Source of the DNA: Siphonodentalium dalli
Taxonomy: Eukaryota > Mollusca > Scaphopoda > Gadilida > Siphonodentaliidae
Direction: 5' to 3'
Assembly (NCBI GenBank): GCA_032622095.1
Contig: CP136063.1
Span: 25,734,987-25,798,986 of the forward strand
Length of the DNA stretch: 64,000 nucleotides
This document shows positions 1-9,960 of this stretch, in pieces. The notes below the pieces were generated by a model that searched no databases, had not been told where the DNA came from, and saw nothing but the letters and a program-made list of their open reading frames with translations. Position 1 is the stretch's first letter. Every line of letters starts with the position of its first letter. A program made the translations under genes and the position numbers.

Positions 1-315
1 ATATAGTAATTAATCCTGTTGATATTCAAAAATTTGTCTTTTCATATATTTCAGCAAGAAGGGAATAACACTGACTATTGTGATGAATGGATGCCGAAAC
101 TGATGAAATCTAAACACAACATCAACATGGTAGGGATTCATGTGGTTTCGAGTTGAGACTATAACGATATTACAACACATAATCGAGTTGATGAGCAAGT
201 GATCACGTGACCGCAAACGCGACAAGAAATGAGAAAGATAATAAAAGCAACCGCTGATGAATTAATAGTTGATTGTGATCGCTCACCGAGTCCTTGTTAA
301 ACAAGCTATCTGATT

Positions 316-498
316 GTGGACGGAATTTTGGTTAGCTCAAAATTTTTGTTTTGTATTTCAGACAATGAGATAGATGAGGAGGCGTTCTGGCTGATAGATG
401 AGAAAGAGCTATTCAGACTAGTCCCAAAAACGGGGCCTCGACTAAAATTCCTAAGGATTCTGAAATTACTTAAACTATCAGATATGTGCTGCATATAA
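316..498 (+). pseudogene. SAM-domain exon fragment
   Basis: The open frame ends at 498. A pyrimidine-rich tract and AG acceptor end at 361, followed by residues reading DNEIDEEAFWLIDEKELFRL and then VPKTGPRLKFL. The order 'NEID-x(n)-L-x(3)-L-x(3)-GPRLK' matches the C-terminal helices of sterile alpha motif (SAM) domains, which mediate protein-protein or RNA contacts. The first half of the domain is not next to it, so this is one exon of a split gene or a displaced relic. No donor is obvious before the stop at 498, so it could be a terminal exon. The host gene is unknown. Confidence 0.5.
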
Positions 499-659
499 TA
501 CAAAGTAATAGTGTCCATTTAATGGGATGATAATAGGGCCCTGCGAAGCATCGAAGATTCGATTCAGGGAGAGGGATCTGGGGAAAAACTAGGCATGGCT
601 GAATGAATATGGCACTTCGGATGTTCAAGATATGGTGACACAATTCAAGTTAAACGTTA

Positions 660-806
660 TGTTATCATATGAGAGAAAATTGTCTCTGCCAGGGGCTTTT
701 CCCTCCCCTCTGCTTCAACTCAGTGGGAGTCGTGGCCCCACCGTCGTTTTGAAGGCGAGCTCCTGCACCTGGTTAGGGACGGTGTCCACCTTAAGAATTT
801 ATCAGC
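660..806 (+). pseudogene. SGNH-hydrolase C-terminal remnant (YR-retrotransposon type)
   Basis: In the frame through TGGCCCCACCGTCGTTTTGA the peptide contains WPHRRFEGELLHLVRDGVHL. The 'RDGVHL' box is the Asp-His block (block V) of SGNH hydrolases carried by Ngaro-like tyrosine-recombinase retrotransposons. The same block occurs in the longer relic at 33.2-33.8 kb, and its flank recurs at 7541-7655 and 25599-25713. It is an isolated 3' scrap. The longest open frame here (632-952) is a different, non-homologous frame. Confidence 0.5.
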
Positions 807-824
807 ATTATTTTACTATATATG

Positions 825-3800
825 GATTAACATATCAGGATTTCCCCAACCGGCTCACCGTCTCTGGATTTTACAACATTCCCATTATATTCCTGGTTCT
901 TGAATTACTATTCATACAGAATAACACCACCTGTTTGTCCGTATCAAAGTAACACTATTATATGGATTACTACTCACACAGAATAACACCGCCTGTTTGT
1001 CCGTATCACAGTAACACTATTATATGGATTACTATTCATACAGAATAACACCGCCTGTTTGTCCGTATCACAGTAACACTATTATATGGATTACTATTCA
1101 TACAGAATAACACCGCCTGTTTGTCCGTATCGCAGTAACACTATTATATGGATTACTATTCATACAGAATAACACCGCCTGTTTGTCCGTATCGCAGTAA
1201 CACTATTATATGGATTACTATTCATACAGAGTAACACTGCCTGTTTGTCCGTATCACAGTAACACTATTATATGGATTACTATTCATACAGAATAACACC
1301 GCCTGTTTGTCCGTATCACAGTAACACTATTATATGGATTACTATTCATACAGAATAACACCGCCTGTTTGTCCGTATCACAGTAACACTATTATATGGA
1401 TTACTATTCATACAGAATAACACCGCCTGTTTGTCCGTATCACAGCAGCACTATTATATGGATTACTATTCATACAGAATAACACCGCCTGTTTGTCCGT
1501 ATCACAGTAACACTATTATATGGATTACTATTCATACAGAATAACACCGCCTGTTTGTCCGTATCACAGTAACACTATTATATGGATTACTATTCATACA
1601 GAATAACACCGCCTGTTTGTCCGTATCACAGTAAGACTATTATATGGATTACTATTCATACAGAATAACACCGCCTGTTTGTCCGTATCACAGTAACACT
1701 ATTATATGGATTACTATTCATACAGAATAACACCGCCTGTTTGTCCGTATCACAGTAACACTATTATATGGATTACTATTCATACAGAATAACACCGCCT
1801 GTTTGTCCGTATCACAGTAACACTATTATATGGATTACTATTCATACAGAATAACACCGCCTGTTTGTCCGTATCACAGTAACACTATTATATGGATTAC
1901 TATTCATACAGAATAACACCGCCTGTTTGTCCGTATCACAGTAACACTATTATATGGATTACTATTCATACAGAATCACACCGCCTGTTTGTCCGTATCA
2001 CAGTAACACTATTATATGGATTACTATTCATACAGAATAACACCGCCTGTTTGTCCGTGTCACAGTAACACTATTATATGGATTACTATTCATACAGAAT
2101 AACACCGCCTGTTTGTCCGTATCACAGCAGCACTATTATATGGATTACTATTCATACAGAATAACACCGCCTGTTTGTCCGTATCACAGTAACACTATTA
2201 TATGGATTACTATTCATACAGAATAACACCGCCTGTTTGTCCGTATCACAGTAACACTATTATATGGATTACTATTCATACAGAATAACACCGCCTGTTT
2301 GTCCGTATCACAGTACTATTATATGGATTACTATTCATACAGAATAACACCGCCTGTTTGTCCGTATCACAGTAACACTATTATATGGATTACTATTCAT
2401 ACAGAATAACACCGCCTGTTTGTCCGTATCACAGTAACACTATTATATGGATTACTATTCATACAGAGTAACACTGCCTGTTTGTCCGTATCACAGTAAC
2501 ACTATTATATGGATTACTATTCATACAGAATAACACCGCCTGTTTGTCCGTATCACAGTAACACTATTATATGGATTACTATTCATACAGAATAACACCG
2601 CCTGTTTGTCCGTATCACAGTAACACTATTATATGGATTACTATTCATACAGAATAACACCGCCTGTTTGTCCGTATCACAGCAGCACTATTATATGGAT
2701 TACTATTCATACAGAATAACACCGCCTGTTTGTCCGTATCACAGTAACACTATTATATGGATTACTATTCATACAGAATAACACCGCCTGTTTGTCCGTA
2801 TCACAGTAACACTATTATATGGATTACTATTCATACAGAATAACACCGCCTGTTTGTCCGTATCACAGTAAGACTATTATATGGATTACTATTCATACAG
2901 AATAACACCGCCTGTTTGTCCGTATCACAGTAACACTATTATATGGATTACTATTCATACAGAATAACACCGCCTGTTTGTCCATATCACAGTAACACTA
3001 TTATATGGATTACTATTCATACAGAATAACACCGCCTGTTTGTCCGTATCACAGTAACACTATTATATGGATTACTATTCATACAGAATAACACCGCCTG
3101 TTTGTCCGTATCACAGTAACACTATTATATGGATTACTATTCATACAGAATAACACCGCCTGTTTGTCCGTATCACAGTAACACTATTATATGGATTACT
3201 ATTCATACAGAATAACACCGCCTGTTTGTCCGTATCACAGTAACACTATTATATGGATTACTATTCATACAGAATCACACCGCCTGTTTGTCCGTATCAC
3301 AGTAACACTATTATATGGATTACTATTCATACAGAATAACACCGCCTGTTTGTCCGTGTCACAGTAACACTATTATATGGATTACTATTCATACAGAATA
3401 ACACCGCCTGTTTGTCCGTATCACAGCAGCACTATTATATGGATTACTATTCATACAGAATAACACCGCCTGTTTGTCCGTATCACAGTAACACTATTAT
3501 ATGGATTACTATTCATACAGAATAACACCGCCTGTTTGTCCGTATCACAGTAACACTATTATATGGATTACTATTCATACAGAATAACACCGCCTGTTTG
3601 TCCGTATCACAGTAACACTATTATATGGATTACTATTCATACAGAATAACACCGCCTGTTTGTCCGTATCACAGTAACACTATTATATGGATTACTATTC
3701 ATACAGAATAACACCGCCTGTTTGTCCGCATCACAGTAACACTATTATATGGATTACTATTCATACAGAATAACACCGCCTGTTTGTCCGTATCACAGTA

Positions 3801-4800
3801 ACACTATTATATGGATTACTATTCATACAGAATAACACCGCCTGTTTGTCCGTATCACAGTAACACTATTATATGGATTACTATTCATACAGAATAACAC
3901 CGCCTGTTTGTCCGTATCACAGTAACACTATTATATGGATTACTATTCATACAGAATAACACCGCCTGTTTGTCCGTATCACAGTAACACTATTATATGG
4001 ATTACTATTCATACAGAATAACACCGCCTGTTTGTCCGTATCACAGTAACACTATTATATAGATTACAATTCATACAGAATAACACCGCCTGTTTGTCCG
4101 TGTCACAGTAACACTATTATATGGATTACTATTCATACAGAATAACACCGCCTGTTTGTCCGTATCACAGTAACACTATTATATGGATTACTATTCATAC
4201 AGAATAACACCGCCTGTTTGTCCGTATCACAGTAACACTATTATATGGATTACTATTCATACAGAATAACACCGCCTGTTTGTCCGTATCACAGTAACAC
4301 TATTATATGGATTACTATTCATACAGAATAACACCGCCTGTTTGTCCGTATCACAGTAACACTATTATATGGATTACTATTCATACAGAATAACACCGCC
4401 TGTTTGTCCGTATCACAGTAACACTATTATATGGATTACTATTCATACAGAATAACACCGCCTGTTTGTCCGTATCACAGTAACACTATTATATGGATTA
4501 CTATTCATACAGAATAACACCGCCTGTTTGTCCGTATCACATTAGCACTAGTATATGGATGCTAATTGTACCTTGTTAGCCGTTTCTACATTCCTCTGAT
4601 AATTTATTCAAACATCCCAATGGCTCTTGCCATAAGGATACAGACCCAGTCGGATTTCTCTGGAGGATGCTATAAACAATTTAAAATTATTAGTTAACTT
4701 ATGGACAGACAATTTATTATCTACCCTACTACTACTATATATGAAATGCTTTATTACATGATCAAAACTGCATTATGCTAGCATTATATATATAACCATG
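825..4800. mobile_element. Dispersed element with tandemly expanded core (copy 1)
   Basis: Sequences on both sides of the 62-bp array (about 825-900 and 4550-4800) match, in order, the 430-bp stretch at 5910-6325. Shared landmarks are the 5' 'ggattttacaac' region, the 'aaacatcccaatgg' stretch, 'cataaggatacagacc' and 'gaaatgctttattacatgat'. Copy 2 has a single degenerate unit where copy 1 has about 58. The array is therefore an internal expansion of a dispersed, apparently non-coding element. Tandem-core non-autonomous elements (Helitron-like 'pearl' families) are known in bivalves, but I do not see diagnostic Helitron ends, so the class is left open. Confidence 0.6.
897..4545. repeat. 62-bp satellite array (~58 copies) with higher-order structure
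   Basis: The unit is exactly 62 bp: TATGGATT recurs at 961, 1023 and so on. It contains 'tactattcatacagaata' and 'cgcctgtttgtccgtatcac'. Copies are nearly identical. Marker variants (a GAGTAACACTG unit, a GCAGCAC unit, a GTAAGAC unit) recur 1237 bp apart, which is 20 units minus one 3-bp deletion. Downstream markers (AATCACACC, GTGTCAC, GCAGCAC) recur 1299 bp apart, one unit more. This shows duplication of blocks of 20-21 units. No ORF is preserved through the array. Confidence 0.95.
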
Positions 4801-5207
4801 TTTAGTTAATAGGGAAATCCTTTATTATATTTAGTTACGTTTAAAACTTTAGTTCATACACCTCTTATTTTAAGTTTACCTTAGTTCCCTAGATATTTTA
4901 GATAGAACATAAATATTAAATGAACCAGATAGAAATCAAATATTACATAAATAATATAATATAACAATTAATACATATATAATTAAATAATTATATATTT
5001 AATGGACTTATTTATAGATAACAAAAATTGACAATTAAATTAGTAATAAAATTATAATAAATATAGCTCTATATAAATAAAATATATATAAATTATTTGA
5101 ATAAGGAGCAAAACAAAATAAAGAAAATCAGTCCTATCCAACCAGGACATATACGGTACAAATACACACATGTACATGGAGTAACCCAATATTGATATCA
5201 ATGTAAA
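4800..5207. other. AT-rich spacer, no gene seen
   Basis: Extremely AT-rich, low-complexity sequence with short open frames only. No splice-supported or homologous coding signal was seen. Confidence 0.7.
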
Positions 5208-5812
5208 ACTAGAGGTGTGACTGTCCCAATGGGACTACGGATACCCCCCTGTTTTTAAAATACTAAGATGTTTCACATGTCAGTAAACATTTAGTTAAAA
5301 TAATAAAATAACAGTTCCCATTGCAGATGTACAACCATAACCCTAATCTTAAACATATTGACCGCAAAATGTAGGAATAAAAGCTTGGACAAAATTATGT
5401 ATGTTGCGAAAACATTTCTAAGTTGTAAAAGGGGGATAACTCCACCAAAAAATGTCGGACAGACGTCATAATCGCAAGTGCACAAGTTCCCATGGTACTA
5501 AATATCTGTGCCACGTTTTAAAAAAATTGTAGGAATTAAAGCTCGGACAAAAGTATACATGTTGTGAAAATTTTCTAAGTCGAAAAAGGGGGGATAACTC
5601 CACTAAAAAAAGTCCAACAGACGTCATAATCGCAGGTGCACAGGTTCCCATGGTGATTGATGTCTGTGCCAAGTTTCACGGAAATTGATCAAAAACTCCG
5701 GACAAATTTGTGTCCACGGACGGACGACGCCGACCCCGGACGACGCCGACGGACGGACGGACGGACAAGCTGACTCCAGTATACCCCCCCTAACTTCGTT
5801 GCGGGGGGTATA
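5208..5812 (+). repeat. Dispersed repeat R (ends in a CCCCCC..GGGGGGTATA hairpin), copy 1
   Basis: Starts at ACTAGAGGTGTGACTGTCCC and ends with a short palindrome, 'tatacccccc' - 'aacttcgttgc' - 'ggggggtata'. Inside are two tandem homologous halves, each with 'gataactccac', 'cagacgtcataatcgca', 'cccatggt' and 'ctgtgcca', followed by a GACGGACG run. Related copies lie at 26938-27480, 27935-28164 and 28990-29250. It is non-coding. Repeats with this 'gacggacggac' plus G-rich hairpin tail are, as I recall, common in mollusc genomes, and that supports the host guess. Confidence 0.75.
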
Positions 5813-5909
5813 ACTAATAAAACTCCCTCTTATTTCAGTGTGCAGGAAGATGACTAGAATGATCATTACAAACATATATTACATATATATGTGGAGCTCA
5901 TTCTCGGAG

Positions 5910-6325
5910 GGGATGGATTAACTATCGAGATTGCCCCAACGGGCTAATCATAAAGTATTATGGTTTTTATACCATCACCCTCTTTGGATTTTATAACACC
6001 AATGTTAAACACCTTATTCTTGGATTACTTCATACAGGAAACACTCTTCGTCCGTGTTACAGTAACACTAGTAAATGGATGCTAATTGTACTTCATTAGC
6101 CATGTCTACATTCCTCAGCTATTTTATTCAAACATCCCAATGGATCTTACCATAAGGATACAGACCTAGTCGGATTTCTCCGGAGGCTGCTATAAACAAT
6201 TTAAATCTATTTAGTTTACTTATGGATAGACAATTTATTATCTACCCTACTACTATATATGAAATGCTTTATTACATGATCGAAACTGCATTATGCTAGC
6301 ATTATATATAAGGTTATAACATATA
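5910..6325. mobile_element. Dispersed element, unexpanded copy 2
   Basis: Colinear with the two flanks of the 62-bp array. It carries one degenerate core unit at about 6025-6085 (ggattacttcatacaggaaa ... gtaacactagtaaatggat). It serves as the ancestral-state comparison for the satellite. No coding capacity was seen. Confidence 0.6.
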
Positions 6326-6329
6326 TGAC

Positions 6330-6589
6330 ACAGTATAGACTGACGAGCATATATATCTGAAATATGGCATTCAACAAAGAGACCATTAACCGAGAATATT
6401 ACAATTTCTATATTAAGTATACAATAGATCAAATTGATAGGCTATACTGTAAAATACGGAGTAGCAGATACAGATGGTATATTGACTTCTTAGACAGAAA
6501 TATAACTATATATACAAAACAGACATGAATATTTTCCTCAGGAATAATGAGTTAGAGATTTGCTTCATAGACCATATTTCTAATGAAGC
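6330..6589. other. Non-coding spacer
   Basis: AT-rich and single-copy within the window. No ORF or motif was recognised. It ends at the left breakpoint of the 2.1-kb duplication, at about 6590. Confidence 0.6.
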
Positions 6590-6805
6590 TTGGAAGATAT
6601 TCTTAATAATAAAATAGCAATAGATCACTTAAGTTACTCGCTCAGATATTTTTAAATGGATTGTGCTAGTCGATACATATCACTTAAAGAAGAGAAAAAA
6701 GTGGATAATAAACAAATCCCCAATGGCAAAAAGTGATATTACAGACAACCTGCTTAAAAAGTATCTGTCACTAATTTATAAAAAACTTCTCCTGAATATT
6801 GGATA

Positions 6806-7027
6806 TTAACCCTTTGAGTGCCAGGGGGCCGATCTCATCGGTCCTAAACCTACAAAATAAGTCTGTTAAACAATATAGTAATAAATTATTATAAAAAAAA
6901 ATTGTTAGGCCAATGCATTCTCTTATATATGCGAGGCGACCTATGGTTGACTCGCATATATAAGAGAATGCATTGGCACAGGGTATATGGGTTGATACAA
7001 AAATCGACCTGGCACTCAAAGGGTTAA
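6806..7027. mobile_element. TTAA-flanked MITE, family P, copy 1
   Basis: Begins TTAACCCTTTGAGTGCCAGG and ends CCTGGCACTCAAAGGGTTAA. The inverted ends of about 18 bp sit inside TTAA. TTAA target sites with CCCTTT-type termini are the hallmark of piggyBac-superfamily elements. The centre holds a near-perfect palindrome (6910-6976) of CCAATGCATTCTCTTATATA arms. There is no coding capacity, so it would depend on a transposase elsewhere. Other copies are at 23712-25093 (interrupted), 36041-36288 (inverted) and 39013-39192 (lacks the palindrome). Confidence 0.85.
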
Positions 7028-7177
7028 ATACTTCAGTACACCCACACGAACTATGAACTAGACATATGCAACCAAAAGGCACAAAACAAAGATAAAGTAT
7101 TTAATTTCCTCAGATTTGATATCCCGTTAGAATTTATGGAGATATTAATATAAAGGAGGACAACCCTTATCTCTTTG

Positions 7178-7327
7178 CCGGAGCAGGTTGTACAGACTCT
7201 AATCAGACACAGTGACGTCATGTGAAGCCAGAGTAGGTTGTACCTACTCTAATCAGATACAGTGACGTTATGTGAAGCCAGAGTAGGTCGTACATACTCC
7301 AATCAGATACAGTGACGTTATTCGAAG
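7178..7327. repeat. 50-bp tandem repeat x3 with CRE-like cores
   Basis: Three exact-period 50-bp units start at 7178, 7228 and 7278. Each has 'gtaggttgtac', 'ctctaatcaga' and 'cagtgacgt(c/t)a'. The first contains a consensus TGACGTCA; the others read TGACGTTA. It lies just upstream of the YR-like relic and may be a promoter or enhancer of the source element. It is duplicated at about 25245-25394. Confidence 0.7.
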
Positions 7328-7339
7328 AATTTCTTAAGA

Positions 7340-7504
7340 ATGTGGTGCACAAAGCCTGAACTGTTAACATCAACTCAGTTGAGAAAACATGTGGCAACTA
7401 TATCGCAGATCATGAATTTGAAGAACAAAGAGTTGGATGTTTTAGCTAACTTTATGGGACACGACATTGTCGGTGTACAACAGCCACGTGGAAGAGTTGA
7501 ATAA
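7340..7504 (+). pseudogene. Tyrosine-recombinase-like C-terminal fragment
   Basis: A 54-codon open frame starts at ATG 7340. It contains PELLTSTQLRKHVATISQIM and then LANFMGHDI. The spacing of 'LRKHVAT' and 'GHD' resembles the box-II Arg/His and the later Gly-His of tyrosine recombinases; the C-terminal Tyr segment is missing. The element family (Ngaro/DIRS or Crypton-like) cannot be decided from this piece, but an SGNH tail follows at once, as in YR retrotransposons. It is copied at 25406-25570. Confidence 0.45.
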
Positions 7505-7540
7505 CAATTTAACCTTTTCCCTCCCTTCTGCTTCAACTCA

Positions 7541-7655
7541 GTGGGAGTCGTGGCACCACAGTCGTTTTGAAGGCGAGCTCCTGCACCTCGTTAGAGACTG
7601 GTGCTGTCGCATATGGTATTGCATCCCTGGCTTGCCCTAATTAATCGACTCCCTA
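7541..7655 (+). pseudogene. SGNH-hydrolase tail remnant with internal deletion
   Basis: The frame through TGGGAGTCGTGGCACCAC gives RFEGELLHLVRD, then jumps past the GVHL box to AVAYGIASLACPN followed by TAA. The last part aligns with AINYGIASLACLN at the end of the 33.2-33.8-kb hydrolase, so about 25 codons were deleted. It sits 40 bp after the recombinase-like fragment, consistent with one YR retrotransposon. It is copied at 25599-25713. Confidence 0.5.
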
Positions 7656-7714
7656 ACGACAGCTGTGGCTGTGGTGAAGAGATGGTGACAGAGGAACTGT
7701 TGAAACCTGCAAAA

Positions 7715-7830
7715 CACTCGCCGACGGATGACGGTTGTGTGCCCGTTCTGCACCGAAGATAGAAGAACGTTCACACGGATATATGATCTACAGGAGCACT
7801 GTGGTAAGAAAAAAGCCTTGAAATAGTGTG
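7715..7830 (+). pseudogene. Single C2HC/C2H2-like zinc-finger fragment
   Basis: A short open frame contains VVCPFCTEDRRTFTRIYDLQ followed by EHCGKK and a stop. The spacing C-x2-C-x(n)-F-x(n)-L-x2-H-C fits a classical zinc finger with Cys in last place. It may belong to the same transposon. It is duplicated in copy A', where the end reads GKKQALK. Confidence 0.4.
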
Positions 7831-8060
7831 TGTCATTTGCAGAATGAGGTCCCCAGAGGGTGAATTTAGTGATGCTACCCTGCTAGCATCACCAAATTCA
7901 CCCTCTGGGGATCTCATTCTGCTGAGGTGTAAGCAGAATGAGGTCCCCAGAGGGTGTATTTGGTGATGCTAGCCCACTATGCGGGGTAGCATCACTAAAT
8001 TCACCCTCTGGGGACCTCATTCTGCAAATGACAGACACATTATTTCAAGGCTTGGGAAGA
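7812..8060. repeat. Four-arm nested palindrome
   Basis: Two adjacent hairpins share one arm sequence (CAGAATGAGGTCCCCAGAGG and its complement): arms at about 7841-7880/7886-7922 and 7938-7978/7989-8027. The outermost sequence is also inverted: 'gccttgaaatagtgtg' on the left and 'cattatttcaaggc' on the right. The whole 250-bp block can therefore fold as one long hairpin or as two. It is copied at 25880-26125. It joins the zinc-finger piece to the fibrinogen exon. Confidence 0.85.
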
Positions 8061-8315
8061 AACATCAATGGCGCCATATTTAATTTAATGTGTGATAAGG
8101 TAGGCCAAGAAAATGATGACTACGCCATACACGTGTCTGGTTTCAGCGGAGACGCGGGAAATTCGTTATCCTATCATGAAGGAATGCAGTTCAGCACGAA
8201 GGATAACAATCACCCAGCATGCATCTGGATGCTCCCAAATGAAGACCATCCCACCAAATTTGTTCACAGAGAGCAATGGATTCTGGATGTCAACAGTCCC
8301 GACATTATGCAGGTA
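8029..8315 (+). pseudogene. Fibrinogen C-terminal-domain (FReD) exon fragment b, copy 1
   Basis: The open frame (part of 7938-8426) contains DDYAIHVSGFSGDAGNSLSY and then HEGMQFSTKD. This is the strongly conserved mid-region of fibrinogen-related domains, used in mollusc FREP and ficolin-type lectins that bind carbohydrate outside the cell. After FSTKDNN the sequence departs from the family: the usual D-x-D-N-D calcium loop and Cys are absent. A CAG|GTATT donor-like junction at 8312-8316 is followed directly by MITE Q. There is no signal peptide or complete domain. I read it as a captured or stranded exon, not a functional gene. Confidence 0.7.
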
Positions 8316-8650
8316 TTAACCCTTTACCCAACAGAAAGGCCCTGTGCCAATGCATTCTCTTATATATGCGAGTCAACCATAGGTCGCCTCGCATATATAA
8401 GAGAATGCATTGGCTTAACACATTAAAAATTATAAAATTGTTAAAGAATATAAGAAAAAATGGTAAAAAAAGTTTTTTTTTAGGCCAATGCATTCTCTTA
8501 TAGGGCATAACAAACTATCTCAATGTGGTCAAGGAGCCGGTTCCAATGATATCCATATTTGTATGGTTCTATTGAGAGAGACCGAAGATATTTTAGGCTG
8601 TTGAAGCTTTATTTGGCAGGTTTTGTCCGGTTTGTTGGGTAAAGGGTTAA
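8316..8650. mobile_element. TTAA-flanked MITE, family Q, copy 1
   Basis: Begins TTAACCCTTTACCCAACA and ends TGTTGGGTAAAGGGTTAA. These are inverted ends inside TTAA, again piggyBac-like but different from family P. It carries the same CCAATGCATTCTC palindrome as family P (8347-8413) plus a broken second palindrome. Copy 2 at 26380-26769 keeps both. It is inserted right after the fibrinogen exon donor. Confidence 0.85.
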
Positions 8651-8709
8651 AGGGATTAAAGAAGGGTGGTTCAACATGAGATCTAGAAGACTTATAGGGA
8701 CGCCATCAA

Positions 8710-9595
8710 AGTAGTATATTCAATAGGAGAACCAGTTCACTCAATCAAGTATTAGTCACCTATCAATCACTTTGTTCTCTACTAGGCCATTGTATTGGTA
8801 TAGGTATGTCATAGTGTAGCCACGCCTACGTCCATTAGTCCATTGTTAATAGCCACGCCTACATCCAGATCCTCTTTATGACTCCGCCCATAGCTGTGGT
8901 ATTTCTGTATTCCTCTTTTTGACTCCACCCATGGGATAACGATTACACCACCCATGTGAATTGGTGTAAGTGGTGGTGTAATTCTGTATCACCCGCCCAA
9001 CACCGCCCATGTGAAATAGTATCAATGGTGGTAACCAACAACAGAACATAATCCCAATATTTTGCAATTGGCAGCAATAGTTGATAAGGAATCACCGCCC
9101 ATGGAATTGGTGTCAGTGATGGTGTAAATCTGTACCACCCGACTATGTGAAATAGTATCGCGATGGTGGTATCCAATAACAGATCATAATCCCAATATTT
9201 TGCAATTGGCAGTAAGAGTTGATAAGGAATCACCGCCCATGCGAATTAGTATTAATTGTGATGTATTCACAACAACCATTATGTTGATTATTGGTGATAA
9301 CATTAATGTTGTGAAGGGTCATATCAATGATGTAACATCCCGAATCCCTTGACCGTGTAGATCCCGAATCCCTCGACCACGTCAAGTAATATCAATTGTG
9401 ATGTATTTCACAACATATCGTAATCTAACAGACAGCGCATAGGGTGGACCAATATCTATGTTTGTTTCATTAAGGATATCAATTGTGATGTGTTCACAAC
9501 ATATCGTAATTATATCGGACAGCGCATAGGGTGGACCAATATCTATGTTTGTTTGGTTTAAGTTTTACTTTGCTTCATCATTGTTATGACACTCA
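8710..9595. repeat. Left terminal inverted repeat
   Basis: Reverse complement of about 22745-23496. It contains repeated 'ccgcccatg' motifs and a tandem duplication of about 146 bp (8985-9235) that is single in the right TIR, so the left arm is longer. Within the TIR the 'gacagcgcatagggtggac' block is also repeated twice (about 9430 and 9520). Confidence 0.85.
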
Positions 9596-9960
9596 CTATA
9601 AAGAACATATTTAAATTGGAATAGCATCATCTATTTATATATATCTATTACATGTATATATATATTGCATAATGCTGACAACTGATTGATTGTTACATCA
9701 TACTATCACTTCCAATTTATAATATATTAAAGTTTACTCCTCAATGAATGATTTCATCAACTCTTTCATTTATACTGTTATTAATTCCTCAACAAATGTG
9801 GTATTAGTCTTGTGAGTGTTATAACAACGATGAAGCAAAGTTATACTGAAACCAAAACAAATATAGATATTGGTCCACCCTTTGCGCTGTCTGCTAGAAT
9901 TACGATATGTTGTGAATACATCACAATTGATATTAATTCACATGGTCGCAGGGGACTGAG
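9596..9960. repeat. Inverted inner TIR segment (flipped relative to right end)
   Basis: From CTATAAAGAACAT at 9596 the sequence matches the right element end 22546-22990 in the same orientation, whereas the outer TIR matches in opposite orientation. The segment 9596-9815 is therefore flanked by inverted copies of the 'ggtccaccctatgcgctgtc' block (arms about 9360-9590 and 9815-9960). It looks like an inversion across those arms. Confidence 0.65.

Larger units (their letters stand above)
6590..8709 (+). repeat. 2.1-kb composite segment, copy A (left flank of Polinton-like element)
   Basis: Nearly identical to 23499-26828 in direct orientation, apart from a 1.2-kb insertion, a small loss in the second copy's MITE and the loss of one palindrome in this copy. 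The left breakpoint is at '..ttggaagatattc' and the right one at 'gacgccatcaa'. The right breakpoint coincides with the first base of the left TIR. The left breakpoint of copy A' lies 2-3 bp from the end of the right TIR. Contents: TTAA-MITE P, a 50-bp tandem repeat, YR, SGNH and zinc-finger relics, a palindrome cluster, a fibrinogen exon and TTAA-MITE Q. Confidence 0.9.

Noticed and set aside
632-952. 106-codon ORF as a gene
   Set aside because: It runs out of frame over an SGNH remnant and into the satellite; it has no conserved motif.
897-4545. CRISPR-like regular array
   Set aside because: Units are contiguous 62-bp repeats without unique spacers, in a eukaryotic context.
7938-8426. 162-codon ORF as an intact protein gene
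   Set aside because: Its first 30 codons are palindrome sequence and its last 40 are MITE Q; only the middle is a fibrinogen exon.
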